In this document: positions 8,015 to 15,925 of the stretch, piece after piece
How positions within the stretch are numbered: position 1 is the first letter of the stretch
Layout of the letters: each line of letters starts with the position of its first letter
Assembly: GCA_902775835.1 (NCBI GenBank)
Contig: CACYNZ010000038.1
Span: forward strand, 1 to 15,930
Source: an uncultured Eubacteriales bacterium
GTDB taxonomy: Bacteria > Bacillota_A > Clostridia > Christensenellales > Aristaeellaceae
Direction of reading: 5' to 3'
DNA length: 15,930 nt
Program-made: the position numbers and the translations under genes
The notes under the pieces: model-generated
What the model saw: the letters and a program-made list of their open reading frames with translations, nothing else
The model's database searches: none
What the model was told of the DNA's origin: nothing

Positions 8015-8189
8015 CGGTCGTGAGACTTCCGGTTTTTTCTCAAAAATCGGTGGTGCTCCCCTCCCTCTACGGTTTCGGTATATTCGGTTTTCCGGATCAT
8101 GTGATATTGACAAGTGTGCCAACCTGTGTCATAGATTTAGCTTGTTGACGTCACCTTGGAGCCGAACCAGAAGGTTCAGCTTCTTTTTT
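8015..8189 (+). ncRNA. Possible leader RNA or small RNA, class not recognised
   Basis: The stretch from the predicted transcription start to a terminator-like hairpin is about 175 nt and holds no convincing reading frame. It could be an attenuated leader of the downstream membrane-protein genes or an independent small RNA. I compared it by eye with common riboswitch cores (TPP, SAM, FMN, lysine, purine, guanidine, cyclic-di-GMP) and with 6S RNA and matched none. An 8-bp palindrome TGACGTCA lies at 8146-8153, just before the hairpin. Confidence 0.35.
8158..8189 (+). terminator. Terminator-like hairpin inside the leader
   Basis: GAACC (8164-8168), loop AGAA and GGTTC (8173-8177), extended outward by AGC/GCT across one mismatch, followed by a T-rich tract to 8189. 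It lies upstream of the first membrane-protein gene, so it would act as an attenuator or as the end of a small RNA. Confidence 0.6.
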
Positions 8190-8240
8190 ATGTTTATTTT
8201 ATGTTTTGCTTTACATTTGCAAAGAACGTGAGGATCCATC

Positions 8241-8957
8241 ATGTCATTCAGCCCTAAAATGCAGATAACTGATTATCTGGCGGCCTTCAGCCGCCGTTAC
8301 CAGAGAAAAAAGATGACCAATCTGGCAGTCTCTGCCCTGATCACCTTTCTTGGGATCAGCTCGTTCCTTTACGGACTCCAGCTGGAGCCGATTCCCACAA
8401 TTTTCCGCTGGATGACGGTGGATGGAACACTGTTTACTACATTCGGTGCAGTTTTCTTCATTGTCGTCAACATCGTGGAAATGGTGCGAAAAACGGAGCT
8501 GACGCGGGTATCGGTGTATTATATCCGCCTTTCTTCCGCAGTGGCGGAATCGGTCATTATTTCCGTTGTATTGGTTAGTCAGTTTTCATTTTTCCCGGAG
8601 CATCTTCCCCTCTTTGACCGTTATGATTCCTTCGTAATGCATGTACTTGTTCCCCTGCTGGGCATTCTGTCCTTCATGATCAACGATTCTCCCATCGGCA
8701 GGCTGCGCCCCCTGAGTTACTGGCGCGGCACCTGGTTTGTGACCTGCTACGGTGTGGTCATTCTGTCGCTGATCGGGACAGGCAGGCTCCCTTCCGAGTC
8801 CATCCCTTATCCCTTCCTCAACTATAAGGATAACGGCTGGCTGATGTTTTTCTTGGCCTTTGTGTTTATCTACGGCTGCGGCTATCTGATGGCCCGGGGT
8901 ATTTCCAATGGAAATCGCAGACTCTCATGGCTGTGGTTCGCTGGAATCACACGCTGA
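8241..8957 (+). CDS. Six-helix integral membrane protein, tentatively Pr6Pr/FAR-17a-like
   Basis: A 238-residue hydrophobic protein of unknown function. I see six likely membrane segments, near residues 26-46, 62-82, 98-118, 131-149, 162-181 and 199-219, with a basic N-terminus (RRYQRKK) and a basic end. The order of features resembles the Pr6Pr/FAR-17a-like membrane family: a DG...F..FGAVFFIVVN segment, H134 with P138 in MHVLVPLL, an Asp after that helix (D149), a W...Y segment and IPYPFLNY near 188-195. This match is from memory of the pattern and is tentative. ATG at 8241 follows GTGAGGAT. It lies 27 nt before the YwaF-like gene, so the two probably form an operon behind the 7979-8008 promoter. 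Confidence 0.75.
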   Translation: MSFSPKMQITDYLAAFSRRYQRKKMTNLAVSALITFLGISSFLYGLQLEPIPTIFRWMTVDGTLFTTFGAVFFIVVNIVEMVRKTELTRVSVYYIRLSSAVAESVIISVVLVSQFSFFPEHLPLFDRYDSFVMHVLVPLLGILSFMINDSPIGRLRPLSYWRGTWFVTCYGVVILSLIGTGRLPSESIPYPFLNYKDNGWLMFFLAFVFIYGCGYLMARGISNGNRRLSWLWFAGITR

Positions 8958-8984
8958 GCAACAACCTGAGCAAGGAGGGGTACC

Positions 8985-9797
8985 ATGTTTTCTACCGGAC
9001 ATCTGTTATGGATCGGCATCTCTTTCGCGCTGATTGCTGCTGGGACACTGGCATGCTTTCGCTTCCGGCCGTCGGAGGATCGTCTTGTGAAGACCTGCCT
9101 GGCTTTAGGAGCTCTTTCTGAAGCGATAAAGCTTTTCAGCGTCATGCGCATTCTTCCAATGGTGGATATCGCTGTGAACGGCACTGCTCTTGATTATACC
9201 TATGCCGGACAGTATACACCCTATCTGGAAATGGCTGACCTTCCTCTGGAACTCTGCTCACTGCAGATTCTGTTCATGGCATCGATGCTGCTCCTCAAAA
9301 AGCCGGAGGCGAAATCCCGCATGCGGGCTCTGATGTTCGTAACAGGAACCATCGGGGGTGTGCTGGGCATCGCGCTGGCCGAGGTAACCGTGGACTATTC
9401 CACAGTACGCGATTATTTCGCATCGCCCCGCATTTATCAGTTTTTCCTGTATCATTCGATGATTGTCATGCTGGGAATCTATCTGGGATTCAGAAAAGAC
9501 AGCGGTGTCTCTCTTCGCAACTATAAGGAAACCATGCTGATGATGCTTGCTATGGACCTTCCCACGTTTTATCTTAACTCCGTGTTTTCACAGCCTGTAT
9601 ATGTTGCCGGCAAACCCACAGGAATCCTCTATCGGACGAATTTCTTTTCTTCCTATGTCAACCCGCTTGGCCTTGTTCTAACGGAACGCTGGCAATGGCT
9701 GGCTTACCTGGTCATACGTATGATCATTGCCGCAGGTGTGATTGCTTTCCTGCTCCTGCTGACAACGCGCTGGCATGCAAAGTCCAAGAAAGCATAA
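8985..9797 (+). CDS. YwaF/TMEM164-like integral membrane protein
   Basis: A 270-residue membrane protein with about seven hydrophobic segments (roughly 7-24, 36-54, 88-104, 115-133, 151-168, 185-200 and 238-260). LPLELCSLQ (86-94, Cys91) and FFLYHSMIV (153-161, His157) match the pattern of the bacterial YwaF family, related to animal TMEM164. Human TMEM164 has been reported as a cysteine-dependent acyltransferase of ether lipids, and Cys91/His157 would be the matching pair, but the bacterial role is unknown and I do not assign one. ATG at 8985 has AAGGAGG about 6 nt upstream. It is the second gene of a two-gene unit and is followed directly by a strong terminator. Confidence 0.8.
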   Translation: MFSTGHLLWIGISFALIAAGTLACFRFRPSEDRLVKTCLALGALSEAIKLFSVMRILPMVDIAVNGTALDYTYAGQYTPYLEMADLPLELCSLQILFMASMLLLKKPEAKSRMRALMFVTGTIGGVLGIALAEVTVDYSTVRDYFASPRIYQFFLYHSMIVMLGIYLGFRKDSGVSLRNYKETMLMMLAMDLPTFYLNSVFSQPVYVAGKPTGILYRTNFFSSYVNPLGLVLTERWQWLAYLVIRMIIAAGVIAFLLLLTTRWHAKSKKA

Positions 9798-9803
9798 GAA
9801 TAC

Positions 9804-9834
9804 GGCAGGCGTTCAAACTGACGCCTGCCTTTTT
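9804..9834 (+). terminator. Intrinsic terminator after the membrane-protein pair
   Basis: A perfect 9-bp stem GGCAGGCGT (9804-9812) / ACGCCTGCC (9821-9829) with an 8-nt loop, followed by five T residues (9830-9834). It starts 7 nt after the stop codon. Confidence 0.93.
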
Positions 9835-10261
9835 GCTGCTTCCGTATCTCATGAGCATTCCAGAATATATCTTCGGCATCAGCCGCACCCTTGAGGCTGA
9901 TGGATTCCCCTGCGCCTGAAATGGAACAAGAAATCATCCGGATACCCGCCAGGTGCACATGGTCCTGGACACAAAAATGGGACAGCATTTGATATGCCAT
10001 TCCGACAATCTCCGCCATCCCATTACAGGCCCCAAGCCTGTAAGTACAATATACTTCTTTCAGTGCCATTCAGTCAATAATTTCTCCGAAAAAGTCTGTT
10101 CAATTCATTTCATGCTGCTGTTTATTGTAGTTTTATCCTGTTTCGCCTAAGTTATTCATAACACATCCCTCAGAACACATATTCAAAGACGCACAATGGA
10201 AAAGCATCAGCCCAGCGATCAGCTGACTGGCAGCGGCCACAACAGCATTCAGGCTGAAATC
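9835..10261. other. Intergenic stretch without a convincing gene
   Basis: About 430 bp between two terminators. Frames here are short, lack good ribosome binding sites or run into neighbouring genes on the opposite strand. The only structured spot is on the minus strand, a promoter-like pair (10048-10077) followed at once by a TTACAGGC/GCCTGTAA-type hairpin (about 10025-10043). Nothing else stands out. Confidence 0.5.
10048..10077 (-). promoter_or_regulatory. Promoter-like sequence in the intergenic stretch
   Basis: Minus-strand TTGACT (10077-10072), an 18-nt spacer and TATATT (10053-10048). The predicted start falls at a short hairpin near 10041. No clear gene follows, so this may be chance or may drive a small RNA. 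Confidence 0.3.
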
Positions 10262-10322
10262 AAAAACGCAGATTCATGCAACGAGCAGAGAATGGTTTTC
10301 CCTGCCCATGCATTTGTCTGCG
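10262..10322 (-). terminator. Likely terminator of the GH78-like gene
   Basis: A long imperfect hairpin: outer stem CGCAGA/TCTGCG (10322-10317 with 10272-10267), an inner ATGCA/TGCAT pair and a GCAG/CTGC pair, followed on the minus strand by five T residues (10266-10262). It begins about 20 nt after the stop codon at 10342. A T run on the plus-strand side (10324-10328) could make it bidirectional. Confidence 0.55.
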
Positions 10323-10341
10323 CTTTTTCATCTGCTGTTGT

Positions 10342-12480
10342 TCAGACAGAAGCCGGCACCGGCTTTGTTCTGATGACGCAGCGGATTCCATCCGGACACT
10401 GAATATGCGGCTCCTCTCCCCTGCGAAGGTCACAGGTGAGAAGGCCGTGCGGTGTAATAAGCTCCACATGTGCCTGCTGCAGCCCCAGAAGTGAAGGGGA
10501 CAGGGCAAGGCCTTTCATCCCGGGCTCGATGATCTCAAGTCCCAGAAGAGCCTTCGGCAGTGAATACAGCGGTGTTCCGCCCCAGGCATGACTGTGGTCA
10601 AACTGATAACCTGGCTCCGGTTTGACAAACCCCTCCGGAAGGCCTTTCGGAAAAGCAGCAACCGGCGCTTTCCAGCGTTCAAGGAGCGGCAGCGTGTACG
10701 TTTCCCGAAGCCCCAGCCGGAATATGGCCTCGAACAGAAAATGCAGAAAATAGGGCTGCACAGGTCCTTCGATTTCATCCAGCATGACCCGTTTCACAAG
10801 TTCCCGTCCCAGAGCTTCATCACATATGCCCACACAGGCAGCCAGTATATTGCTGTGCTTCAGGCAGTAGCGCTTCTCCACGTTCCGCGGCATCCACTGA
10901 CCGAGAAGGGATTCCGGGGTCGGCGTGTTCAGTCCTTCAATGTAGGCTCCCCGTCCGGGATCAAACAGAAGACTGTTGACTGCCTGCCGAAGCGTTTTCG
11001 CACGGGACGCGCATCTGACGGCTTCCGCGTCCAGGGAGAGGATGGAAAAGATTTCGCCTGCCGCTTTCAATGCGTCATAATAGAACAGATTCAGGCATGT
11101 CTGCCCCAGGGCTTTCGGCGGATGATGCAGGGAAATGCCGTCAATATAGATCCAGTCCACGAACATATAATCCGGCGGTGTTTCAAGAAGATCATTGCTT
11201 CCCAGATATCCGGAAAACCGTTTCAGCAGCAGACGCAGAGCAGGCAGGCATCGTACCAGAAGCGATGCATTTCCCGTCATCCAGTACAGATCCCGAAGCA
11301 TCCGCACCCATATAAGACTGTAGGAGGTATGAAACATCCGCCCGTTTTCGCGTTCGAGGGATACCGCCGTCCTCTCCACATCGAATGCTGCCAGACGCAG
11401 ATCCCCGAAGGAAAAAGGCGTCATAAGGCTCTGTATATAGTAATCGCCCGTACACGCAAGCGGTTCGCAGTGCCGGGGGCTGTCCAGATGATGGGTCTGC
11501 CGGCAGATGCGCAGCGTCCCGCGGCACACCGAAAGAACCTGTGTGAGCTGCGCATCATCGACCGTGGTCTTTGCCTCCCGGGATACGGGATAGCAGGTTT
11601 CTATAAACCGGATTTCAATCCTTGCCGGAAACTGGGATCGGTTATGCCAGGATACAGCCAGGTTTCCGGCACTGTGAAGGGTAAAGCCGCGATACGCTCC
11701 GCTGCCGGAAAAGGTCATGTCCTCCCGTGTTCCCTTCTCCTCCTGTTCCCGGCACTGCACCGTAACTGCCACCTCGCCCTCCGCCTCAGCACGCACCGAA
11801 ACAAAGCCTGCCATTATGCGCTCCATCTCAAGGACCATGCTGCCCTGTTCGCCGGGCATAAGCACAAGGTCTGAGCCTTCCGGTGCCACCATATGCTCCT
11901 CACGGACCGGAATCGGTGCACTGCGGGCCTGCCATATATCCGGAACCACTTCCGACGGAATGTACGGCTCCGGAAGAATCCGGCCGTCATACATGCAGGG
12001 CGTACAGTAGGCTCCATTCATGCGGCACATCCAGGTACTGTCCGTGCCAAATCGCATTATGCTTCCATCCGGCATCACGGCCTCACCCCGCATCATGAAA
12101 CCGCCATGTCCTCTGGAATACTCACAGATCTGCACAGGCATCATCCGCACACGTGCCAGAAACGTGACTGTTTTCTCAGCGCAGTCCAGCTCCGTTTCAT
12201 AGGCATACTGCTCCCTGGCTGTCTCATTGCCGATAAAATCCCCGCCGGCGCAGGGCGGTCCGGATATGACGGCCTGGCCATTCAGGAAAAGCTGAAAGGC
12301 AGTATCCCCGCTGACACGAAGACGTATTCCTGCGGGAGCCTGTTCCAGATGATAGGTACGCATGAATTCGGCAACCGTATAATGCCCGCAGGACTGGTCT
12401 GCAAGCGCGCTGTAAACCGTGGTCTGGTGTCCGGGATACATCGAGTGCGGAATCCAGATCCATGTGTCTGTATCGTACAT
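10342..12480 (-). CDS. GH78-like (alpha-L-rhamnosidase-related) glycoside hydrolase
   Basis: A 712-residue protein with beta-rich N-terminal domains (about 1-305) and an (alpha/alpha)6-barrel-like catalytic domain (about 310-640), then a short beta domain. D333, E339 and D346 in the DSPRHCEPLACTGD block line up with the catalytic block of GH78 (typically DCPxRDERLGWTGD), and HSHAWGG (629-635) followed by LGLEI..PG...LALSP matches the family's C-terminal pattern. Family differences: His337 replaces the usual Arg and Cys343 the usual Trp, so the substrate may differ from plain rhamnosides. No signal peptide is seen, so it is probably cytoplasmic and acts on imported glycosides. Two ATGs lie 6 nt apart. 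I chose 12480 because AAAGGAG is 7 nt from it but only 1 nt from 12486. It is divergent from the GH3 gene. Confidence 0.82.
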   Translation of the reverse strand: MYDTDTWIWIPHSMYPGHQTTVYSALADQSCGHYTVAEFMRTYHLEQAPAGIRLRVSGDTAFQLFLNGQAVISGPPCAGGDFIGNETAREQYAYETELDCAEKTVTFLARVRMMPVQICEYSRGHGGFMMRGEAVMPDGSIMRFGTDSTWMCRMNGAYCTPCMYDGRILPEPYIPSEVVPDIWQARSAPIPVREEHMVAPEGSDLVLMPGEQGSMVLEMERIMAGFVSVRAEAEGEVAVTVQCREQEEKGTREDMTFSGSGAYRGFTLHSAGNLAVSWHNRSQFPARIEIRFIETCYPVSREAKTTVDDAQLTQVLSVCRGTLRICRQTHHLDSPRHCEPLACTGDYYIQSLMTPFSFGDLRLAAFDVERTAVSLERENGRMFHTSYSLIWVRMLRDLYWMTGNASLLVRCLPALRLLLKRFSGYLGSNDLLETPPDYMFVDWIYIDGISLHHPPKALGQTCLNLFYYDALKAAGEIFSILSLDAEAVRCASRAKTLRQAVNSLLFDPGRGAYIEGLNTPTPESLLGQWMPRNVEKRYCLKHSNILAACVGICDEALGRELVKRVMLDEIEGPVQPYFLHFLFEAIFRLGLRETYTLPLLERWKAPVAAFPKGLPEGFVKPEPGYQFDHSHAWGGTPLYSLPKALLGLEIIEPGMKGLALSPSLLGLQQAHVELITPHGLLTCDLRRGEEPHIQCPDGIRCVIRTKPVPASV

Positions 12481-12487
12481 GTCCATT

Positions 12488-12494
12488 CTCCTTT
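12488..12494 (-). promoter_or_regulatory. Ribosome binding site deciding between two ATGs
   Basis: Minus-strand AAAGGAG. It is 7 nt before the ATG at 12480 but only 1 nt before the ATG at 12486, so the downstream ATG is the better start. Confidence 0.75.
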
Positions 12495-12536
12495 CTGGAC
12501 ATTCATTTCTCGTTCGCATGAAAGATCGTTTCCCTG

Positions 12537-12566
12537 ATTGTATACATTCCTGTCCGCCTGAGTCAA
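12537..12566 (-). promoter_or_regulatory. Promoter of the GH78-like gene
   Basis: Minus-strand TTGACT (12566-12561), an 18-nt spacer and TACAAT (12542-12537). The -35 box lies between the arms of an inverted repeat (12549-12583), so repression by a bound regulator is plausible. Confidence 0.65.
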
Positions 12567-12583
12567 CGGTCTTTCCGGACAGG
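12549..12583. promoter_or_regulatory. Inverted repeat, candidate operator
   Basis: CCTGTCCG (12549-12556) and CGGACAGG (12576-12583) are exact inverse complements, 19 nt apart, and bracket the -35 box of the minus-strand promoter. The placement suits an operator in the divergent GH78-like/GH3 intergenic region. The regulator is not in the window. Confidence 0.4.
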
Positions 12584-12752
12584 CATATGCTTTCTGCAGG
12601 CATCCGGCAGTATTCCGTCTGTTTCCAGCATGCCGCGCCCCGCTATTTCTTTCATCCGTCGAAGGAAAAGCCGCATTACCGGCGAAAAAGAACAAAGCGC
12701 TCTGCGCATCCTGCAATGCAGGCAGCTGCACTGCCGCCTGAACAATTCTCAC

Positions 12753-12760
12753 AAAGGAGG
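12753..12760 (+). promoter_or_regulatory. Ribosome binding site of the GH3 gene
   Basis: AAAGGAGG is 8 nt before the ATG at 12769. An out-of-frame ATG at 12765 is only 4 nt away and opens an unrelated short frame, so 12769 is the start. I found no clear sigma-A promoter upstream of it. Confidence 0.8.
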
Positions 12761-12768
12761 ACCCATGG

Positions 12769-15177
12769 ATGGAACGCTGGACAAGAGCCAATTACCTGCC
12801 CGGACTGCCTCTGGGGCGCGACGGCAGGCGTGTGACCGCCAGTCCCGAGCACATCTCCATCGCCAGGGAAGCAGCCAAAGAAGGCATGGTGCTTCTCAAG
12901 AATGAAAACCATACCCTTCCCCTGCAGAAGGGCACCCGTATCGCGCTGTTCGGAAAAGCCACCTTCGACTATGTCAAGGGCGGCGGAGGAAGCGGGGACG
13001 TATACGTGCCGTTCATGCATAATATTCATGACGGATTTATGCAGACGGCTGATCCCTGCACCATCTTTGACGGTACGGTCCGCTATTACCGTGATTACGT
13101 TGACGCACAGTATGCCGCGGGCAGCATGCCGGGCCTGCTTGCAGAACCTGAGCTTCCCGACACGCTTGTGCACGACGCAAGGGCGTTTGCTGACACGGCC
13201 GTTATCTCCATTTCCCGCTATTCCGGCGAAGGGTGGGACCGGAAGACCAGCACCACCCCGCCGCTTGATCCTTCCAGTGACCGCCATCCTGTGGTGGCCG
13301 CCTCCTATGCCATTTTTGAAGACGGTGATTTCTACTTCACATCCGCTGAACGCGCCATGATGGACAAGGTCATTGCCGCGTTCCCCAAAGTCGTCGTTGT
13401 GCTGAATGTAGGCGGCATGGTGGAAACCGAATGGCTGAAACAGAATCAGGGCGTCGGAGCAGTGCTTCTGGCCTGGAACGGGGGCATGGAAGGCGGACTC
13501 GCCGAAGCCGAGCTGATTCTGGGACTGGCCAATCCTTCGGGCAAGCTGTCCGATACCTTTGCCCGGCGCCTGGAAGACTATCCCAGTGCGGACACCTTCT
13601 ATGACTCAGACGACTATGTGGATTACTTTGAAGATATCTATGTCGGATACCGGTATTTCGAGACCATCCCCGGAGCAGCGGAAAAAGTGGTCTATCCGTT
13701 CGGTTACGGTATGTCCTATACAAGTTTTGAGCTGACCGGACAGAAACTGGAGATTCGCAATGATGAAGTGCACGCATCCGTATGCGTGACCAATACCGGT
13801 GCCATGGCCGGCAAGGAAGTGGTGCAGGTCTACTATGAAGCACCACAGGGCCGCCTCGGCAAGCCGGCAAGAGTGCTTGGCGGATACCGGAAAACCCGTC
13901 TGCTCGCGCCCGGGGAAAGCCAGATGATCCATATCTCCTTCCCTGTCAGTCAGATGGCTTCCTATGATGATCTTGGAAAGGTCTGCCGCTCCGCATGGAT
14001 TCTGGAAAAAGGCACCTACCGCTTTCATCTGGGCACCAGTGTCAGGGATACCGCCGTATGCGGCAATGGGCTCACCCTGGATGAAGACAGGATTGTCGAG
14101 CAGCTCACGGCCAGGATGGTTCCCACTTCCCTTTCCCGCCGCATGCTCGCCGACGGCAGTTTTGAGCCCCTGCCCCAGTCCGCTCCCAACAACCCTGCCT
14201 ATACCGCGCTGACTCCTCTGAGTGAGAAGGAGATGCAGGGCCAGATACCGCCAACCCGTGAGGTTCCCCGCCGGACCAGGAGAGTCATAGACCGTCCGCA
14301 GCTGATCGATGTGGCGGAAGGCAGAATGACGCTGGATGCGTTCGTAAGCGCCATGCCTGACGAGGACATTGTCTGGCTCCTGGGCGGTCAGCCGAATACC
14401 GGCCTGGCCAATACCTATGGCTATGGAAACAACGTGCTCTGGGGCATTCCCAACATCATGAGCGCTGACGGGCCTGCGGGCGTCCGCTTTCTGCCCGCCA
14501 CCGGCGTCACCACCACAGCGTTTCCGGTGGAAACGCTTCTGGCCTGTACGTGGGACCCGGACATCTGCTACAGAGTCGGAGCAGCAGGTGCCCTGGAATG
14601 CAAGGAAAACAATATCGGAGCCTGGCTCACGCCTGCTGTGTGCATTCACCGCAATCCCATCTGCGGCCGCAATTTTGAGTATTTCTCCGAAGATCCGCTT
14701 CTGACCGGCAAACAGGCCGCCGCTCTGGTGCGCGGCATTCAGAGCGAACATATCGCCGCAACAGCCAAGCATTTTGCTCTGAACAACAAGGAAAGGAACC
14801 GCAAGAACAGCGATTCCCGGGCTTCCGAACGTGCCATCCGCGAAATCTATCTCAAGCAGTTTGAGATCATCGTGAAAGAATCGGATCCCTGGAGTATCAT
14901 GTCCTCCTACAATATCATCAACGGCCACAGGGCCTCGGAAAACCATGATCTGCTCACAGGCATCCTGCGTGAGGAATGGCATTACGAAGGTATGGTCACC
15001 ACAGACTGGTGGACCAACGGGGAGCACTACAAGGAAGTCATGGCCGGCAATGATATCAAGCTCGGCACCGGTTTCCCGGAGCGCCTGCTCGAAGCAATGG
15101 AAAAGGGCCTGGTGACCCGTGAAGCCATGAACACGGCGGCCAGACATATTCTCGGGCTTATCCTGCATATCGACTGA
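12769..15177 (+). CDS. GH3 beta-glucosidase with swapped domain order
   Basis: An 802-residue retaining beta-glycosidase, expected to release glucose (or a related sugar) from beta-glycosides. The domain order is the reverse of most GH3 enzymes. The alpha/beta sandwich comes first (about 20-310; GMVLLKNENHTLPL, then YPFGYGMSYTSF near 305-317), then a fibronectin-III-like domain (about 320-430), and the TIM barrel comes last (about 515-802). Barrel motifs: SADGPAGVR with D567, R634 and E637 in CGRNFEYFSEDP, K667-H668 in AKHFALNN, and the nucleophile-type D746 in GMVTTDWW. The same layout is known from Ruminococcus albus and Butyrivibrio fibrisolvens enzymes. No signal peptide is seen, so it is probably cytoplasmic. 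Full length and intact. Divergent from the GH78-like gene; ends at a shared terminator. Confidence 0.95.
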   Translation: MERWTRANYLPGLPLGRDGRRVTASPEHISIAREAAKEGMVLLKNENHTLPLQKGTRIALFGKATFDYVKGGGGSGDVYVPFMHNIHDGFMQTADPCTIFDGTVRYYRDYVDAQYAAGSMPGLLAEPELPDTLVHDARAFADTAVISISRYSGEGWDRKTSTTPPLDPSSDRHPVVAASYAIFEDGDFYFTSAERAMMDKVIAAFPKVVVVLNVGGMVETEWLKQNQGVGAVLLAWNGGMEGGLAEAELILGLANPSGKLSDTFARRLEDYPSADTFYDSDDYVDYFEDIYVGYRYFETIPGAAEKVVYPFGYGMSYTSFELTGQKLEIRNDEVHASVCVTNTGAMAGKEVVQVYYEAPQGRLGKPARVLGGYRKTRLLAPGESQMIHISFPVSQMASYDDLGKVCRSAWILEKGTYRFHLGTSVRDTAVCGNGLTLDEDRIVEQLTARMVPTSLSRRMLADGSFEPLPQSAPNNPAYTALTPLSEKEMQGQIPPTREVPRRTRRVIDRPQLIDVAEGRMTLDAFVSAMPDEDIVWLLGGQPNTGLANTYGYGNNVLWGIPNIMSADGPAGVRFLPATGVTTTAFPVETLLACTWDPDICYRVGAAGALECKENNIGAWLTPAVCIHRNPICGRNFEYFSEDPLLTGKQAAALVRGIQSEHIAATAKHFALNNKERNRKNSDSRASERAIREIYLKQFEIIVKESDPWSIMSSYNIINGHRASENHDLLTGILREEWHYEGMVTTDWWTNGEHYKEVMAGNDIKLGTGFPERLLEAMEKGLVTREAMNTAARHILGLILHID

Positions 15178-15203
15178 GGTCCGGATTCACGCATGTGAAA
15201 CGG

Positions 15204-15237
15204 AAAAAGCAGCAGAGGAAAAATCTGCTGCTTTTTT
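15204..15237. terminator. Bidirectional terminator between converging genes
   Basis: Stem GCAGCAG (15209-15215) / CTGCTGC (15225-15231), flanked by A5 on the left and T6 on the right. It can therefore end transcription of the GH3 gene on the plus strand and of the alpha/beta hydrolase gene on the minus strand, whose stop is only about 8 nt from the hairpin. Confidence 0.88.
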
Positions 15238-15244
15238 CAGTGGT

Positions 15245-15925
15245 CTACAGGTTCTCCGGAGCATAGCCGTGATCCGCGAAAAAGCGGATCAGGTAGTCAC
15301 CCATGACCTCACTCCCCGCCACATAGCTTCCGTGATCGGCCCCCTGCACGGTGATAAGCTCGGCATGCTTCAGGGCGGAAACAAGACGCTTTGTCTCGGA
15401 AGACAGAATCAGATCGTGCTCGCCCACGGTCACCAGCACGGGTATCTCAATGTTTCTGAGGGCTTCCGGCGAAATATCCGGTTCGGTCAGCATCAGCGTA
15501 ATCAGCGGATTCGGGGATGCCGCATTGATGTTCGTGAACTCCTCCACAAAGCCCGGCTCCAGGCCTGCCGGCGACAGATTGGTTCCGCTGACAGCCATGA
15601 TGCCCAGAGTTCCCGGATGCATGATTTCCAGCATCAGGCCAATAATCCCGCCATCGCTGTGCCCGTAATACGCCGGCTTTTCCAGACCCATGGCACGGAT
15701 AAACTGATACATATCCTCAGCCATATCCGCATAATGGTATTCGTCAAGAGGAATGTTTGCGCCATGCCCTCTGGAATCCGGCGCAAATACACGATACCCC
15801 GCCCGGGTCAGCTGCCGGATTTCCACATCAAACAGGTGATGGTCCTCACCGTTTCCATGCACAAGCACTACAGGCCGTCCGTTCCCCATGACTGCATAAT
15901 GCAGACATACGCCGTTGACCTCCAC
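15245..15925 (-). CDS. Alpha/beta hydrolase; true start probably beyond right edge
   Basis: At least 226 residues of a single-domain alpha/beta-fold hydrolase. Seen: the oxyanion-side LVHGNGED (21-28), the nucleophile elbow GHSDGG with Ser90, Asp171 in TVGEHDLIL and His198 in GADHGS, which form a complete catalytic triad. The cap region is short. No signal peptide is seen, so it is probably a cytoplasmic esterase or similar hydrolase. The first start codon inside the window is GTG at 15925, but the frame is still open at the edge and these proteins usually have a few residues before VNGVCLHY, so I treat the N-terminus as possibly incomplete. It converges on the GH3 gene. Acting as a deacylase for glycosides used by the neighbouring glycosidases is possible, but nothing in the sequence proves it. 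Confidence 0.88.
   Translation of the reverse strand: MEVNGVCLHYAVMGNGRPVVLVHGNGEDHHLFDVEIRQLTRAGYRVFAPDSRGHGANIPLDEYHYADMAEDMYQFIRAMGLEKPAYYGHSDGGIIGLMLEIMHPGTLGIMAVSGTNLSPAGLEPGFVEEFTNINAASPNPLITLMLTEPDISPEALRNIEIPVLVTVGEHDLILSSETKRLVSALKHAELITVQGADHGSYVAGSEVMGDYLIRFFADHGYAPENL

Noticed and set aside
8113..8137. Second promoter using TTGACA at 8107-8112
   Set aside because: No acceptable -10 box lies at 16-18 nt; the best match is only 3 of 6.
9704..10069. 121-codon frame on the minus strand, partly in the intergenic stretch
   Set aside because: It overlaps the end of the YwaF-like gene and the terminator antisense, has no good ribosome binding site, and its ATG lies between the boxes of the only promoter-like sequence. 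It resembles no family I know.
10196..10402. 68-codon frame on the plus strand
   Set aside because: It spans the likely terminator and the antisense 3' end of the GH78-like gene. No ribosome binding site or motif.
10588..11874. Open frame of about 428 codons on the plus strand
   Set aside because: Antisense to the GH78-like gene, with no recognisable motif and no good ribosome binding site.
13606..15168. Open frame of about 520 codons on the minus strand
   Set aside because: Antisense to the GH3 catalytic domain. All conserved residues read on the plus strand.
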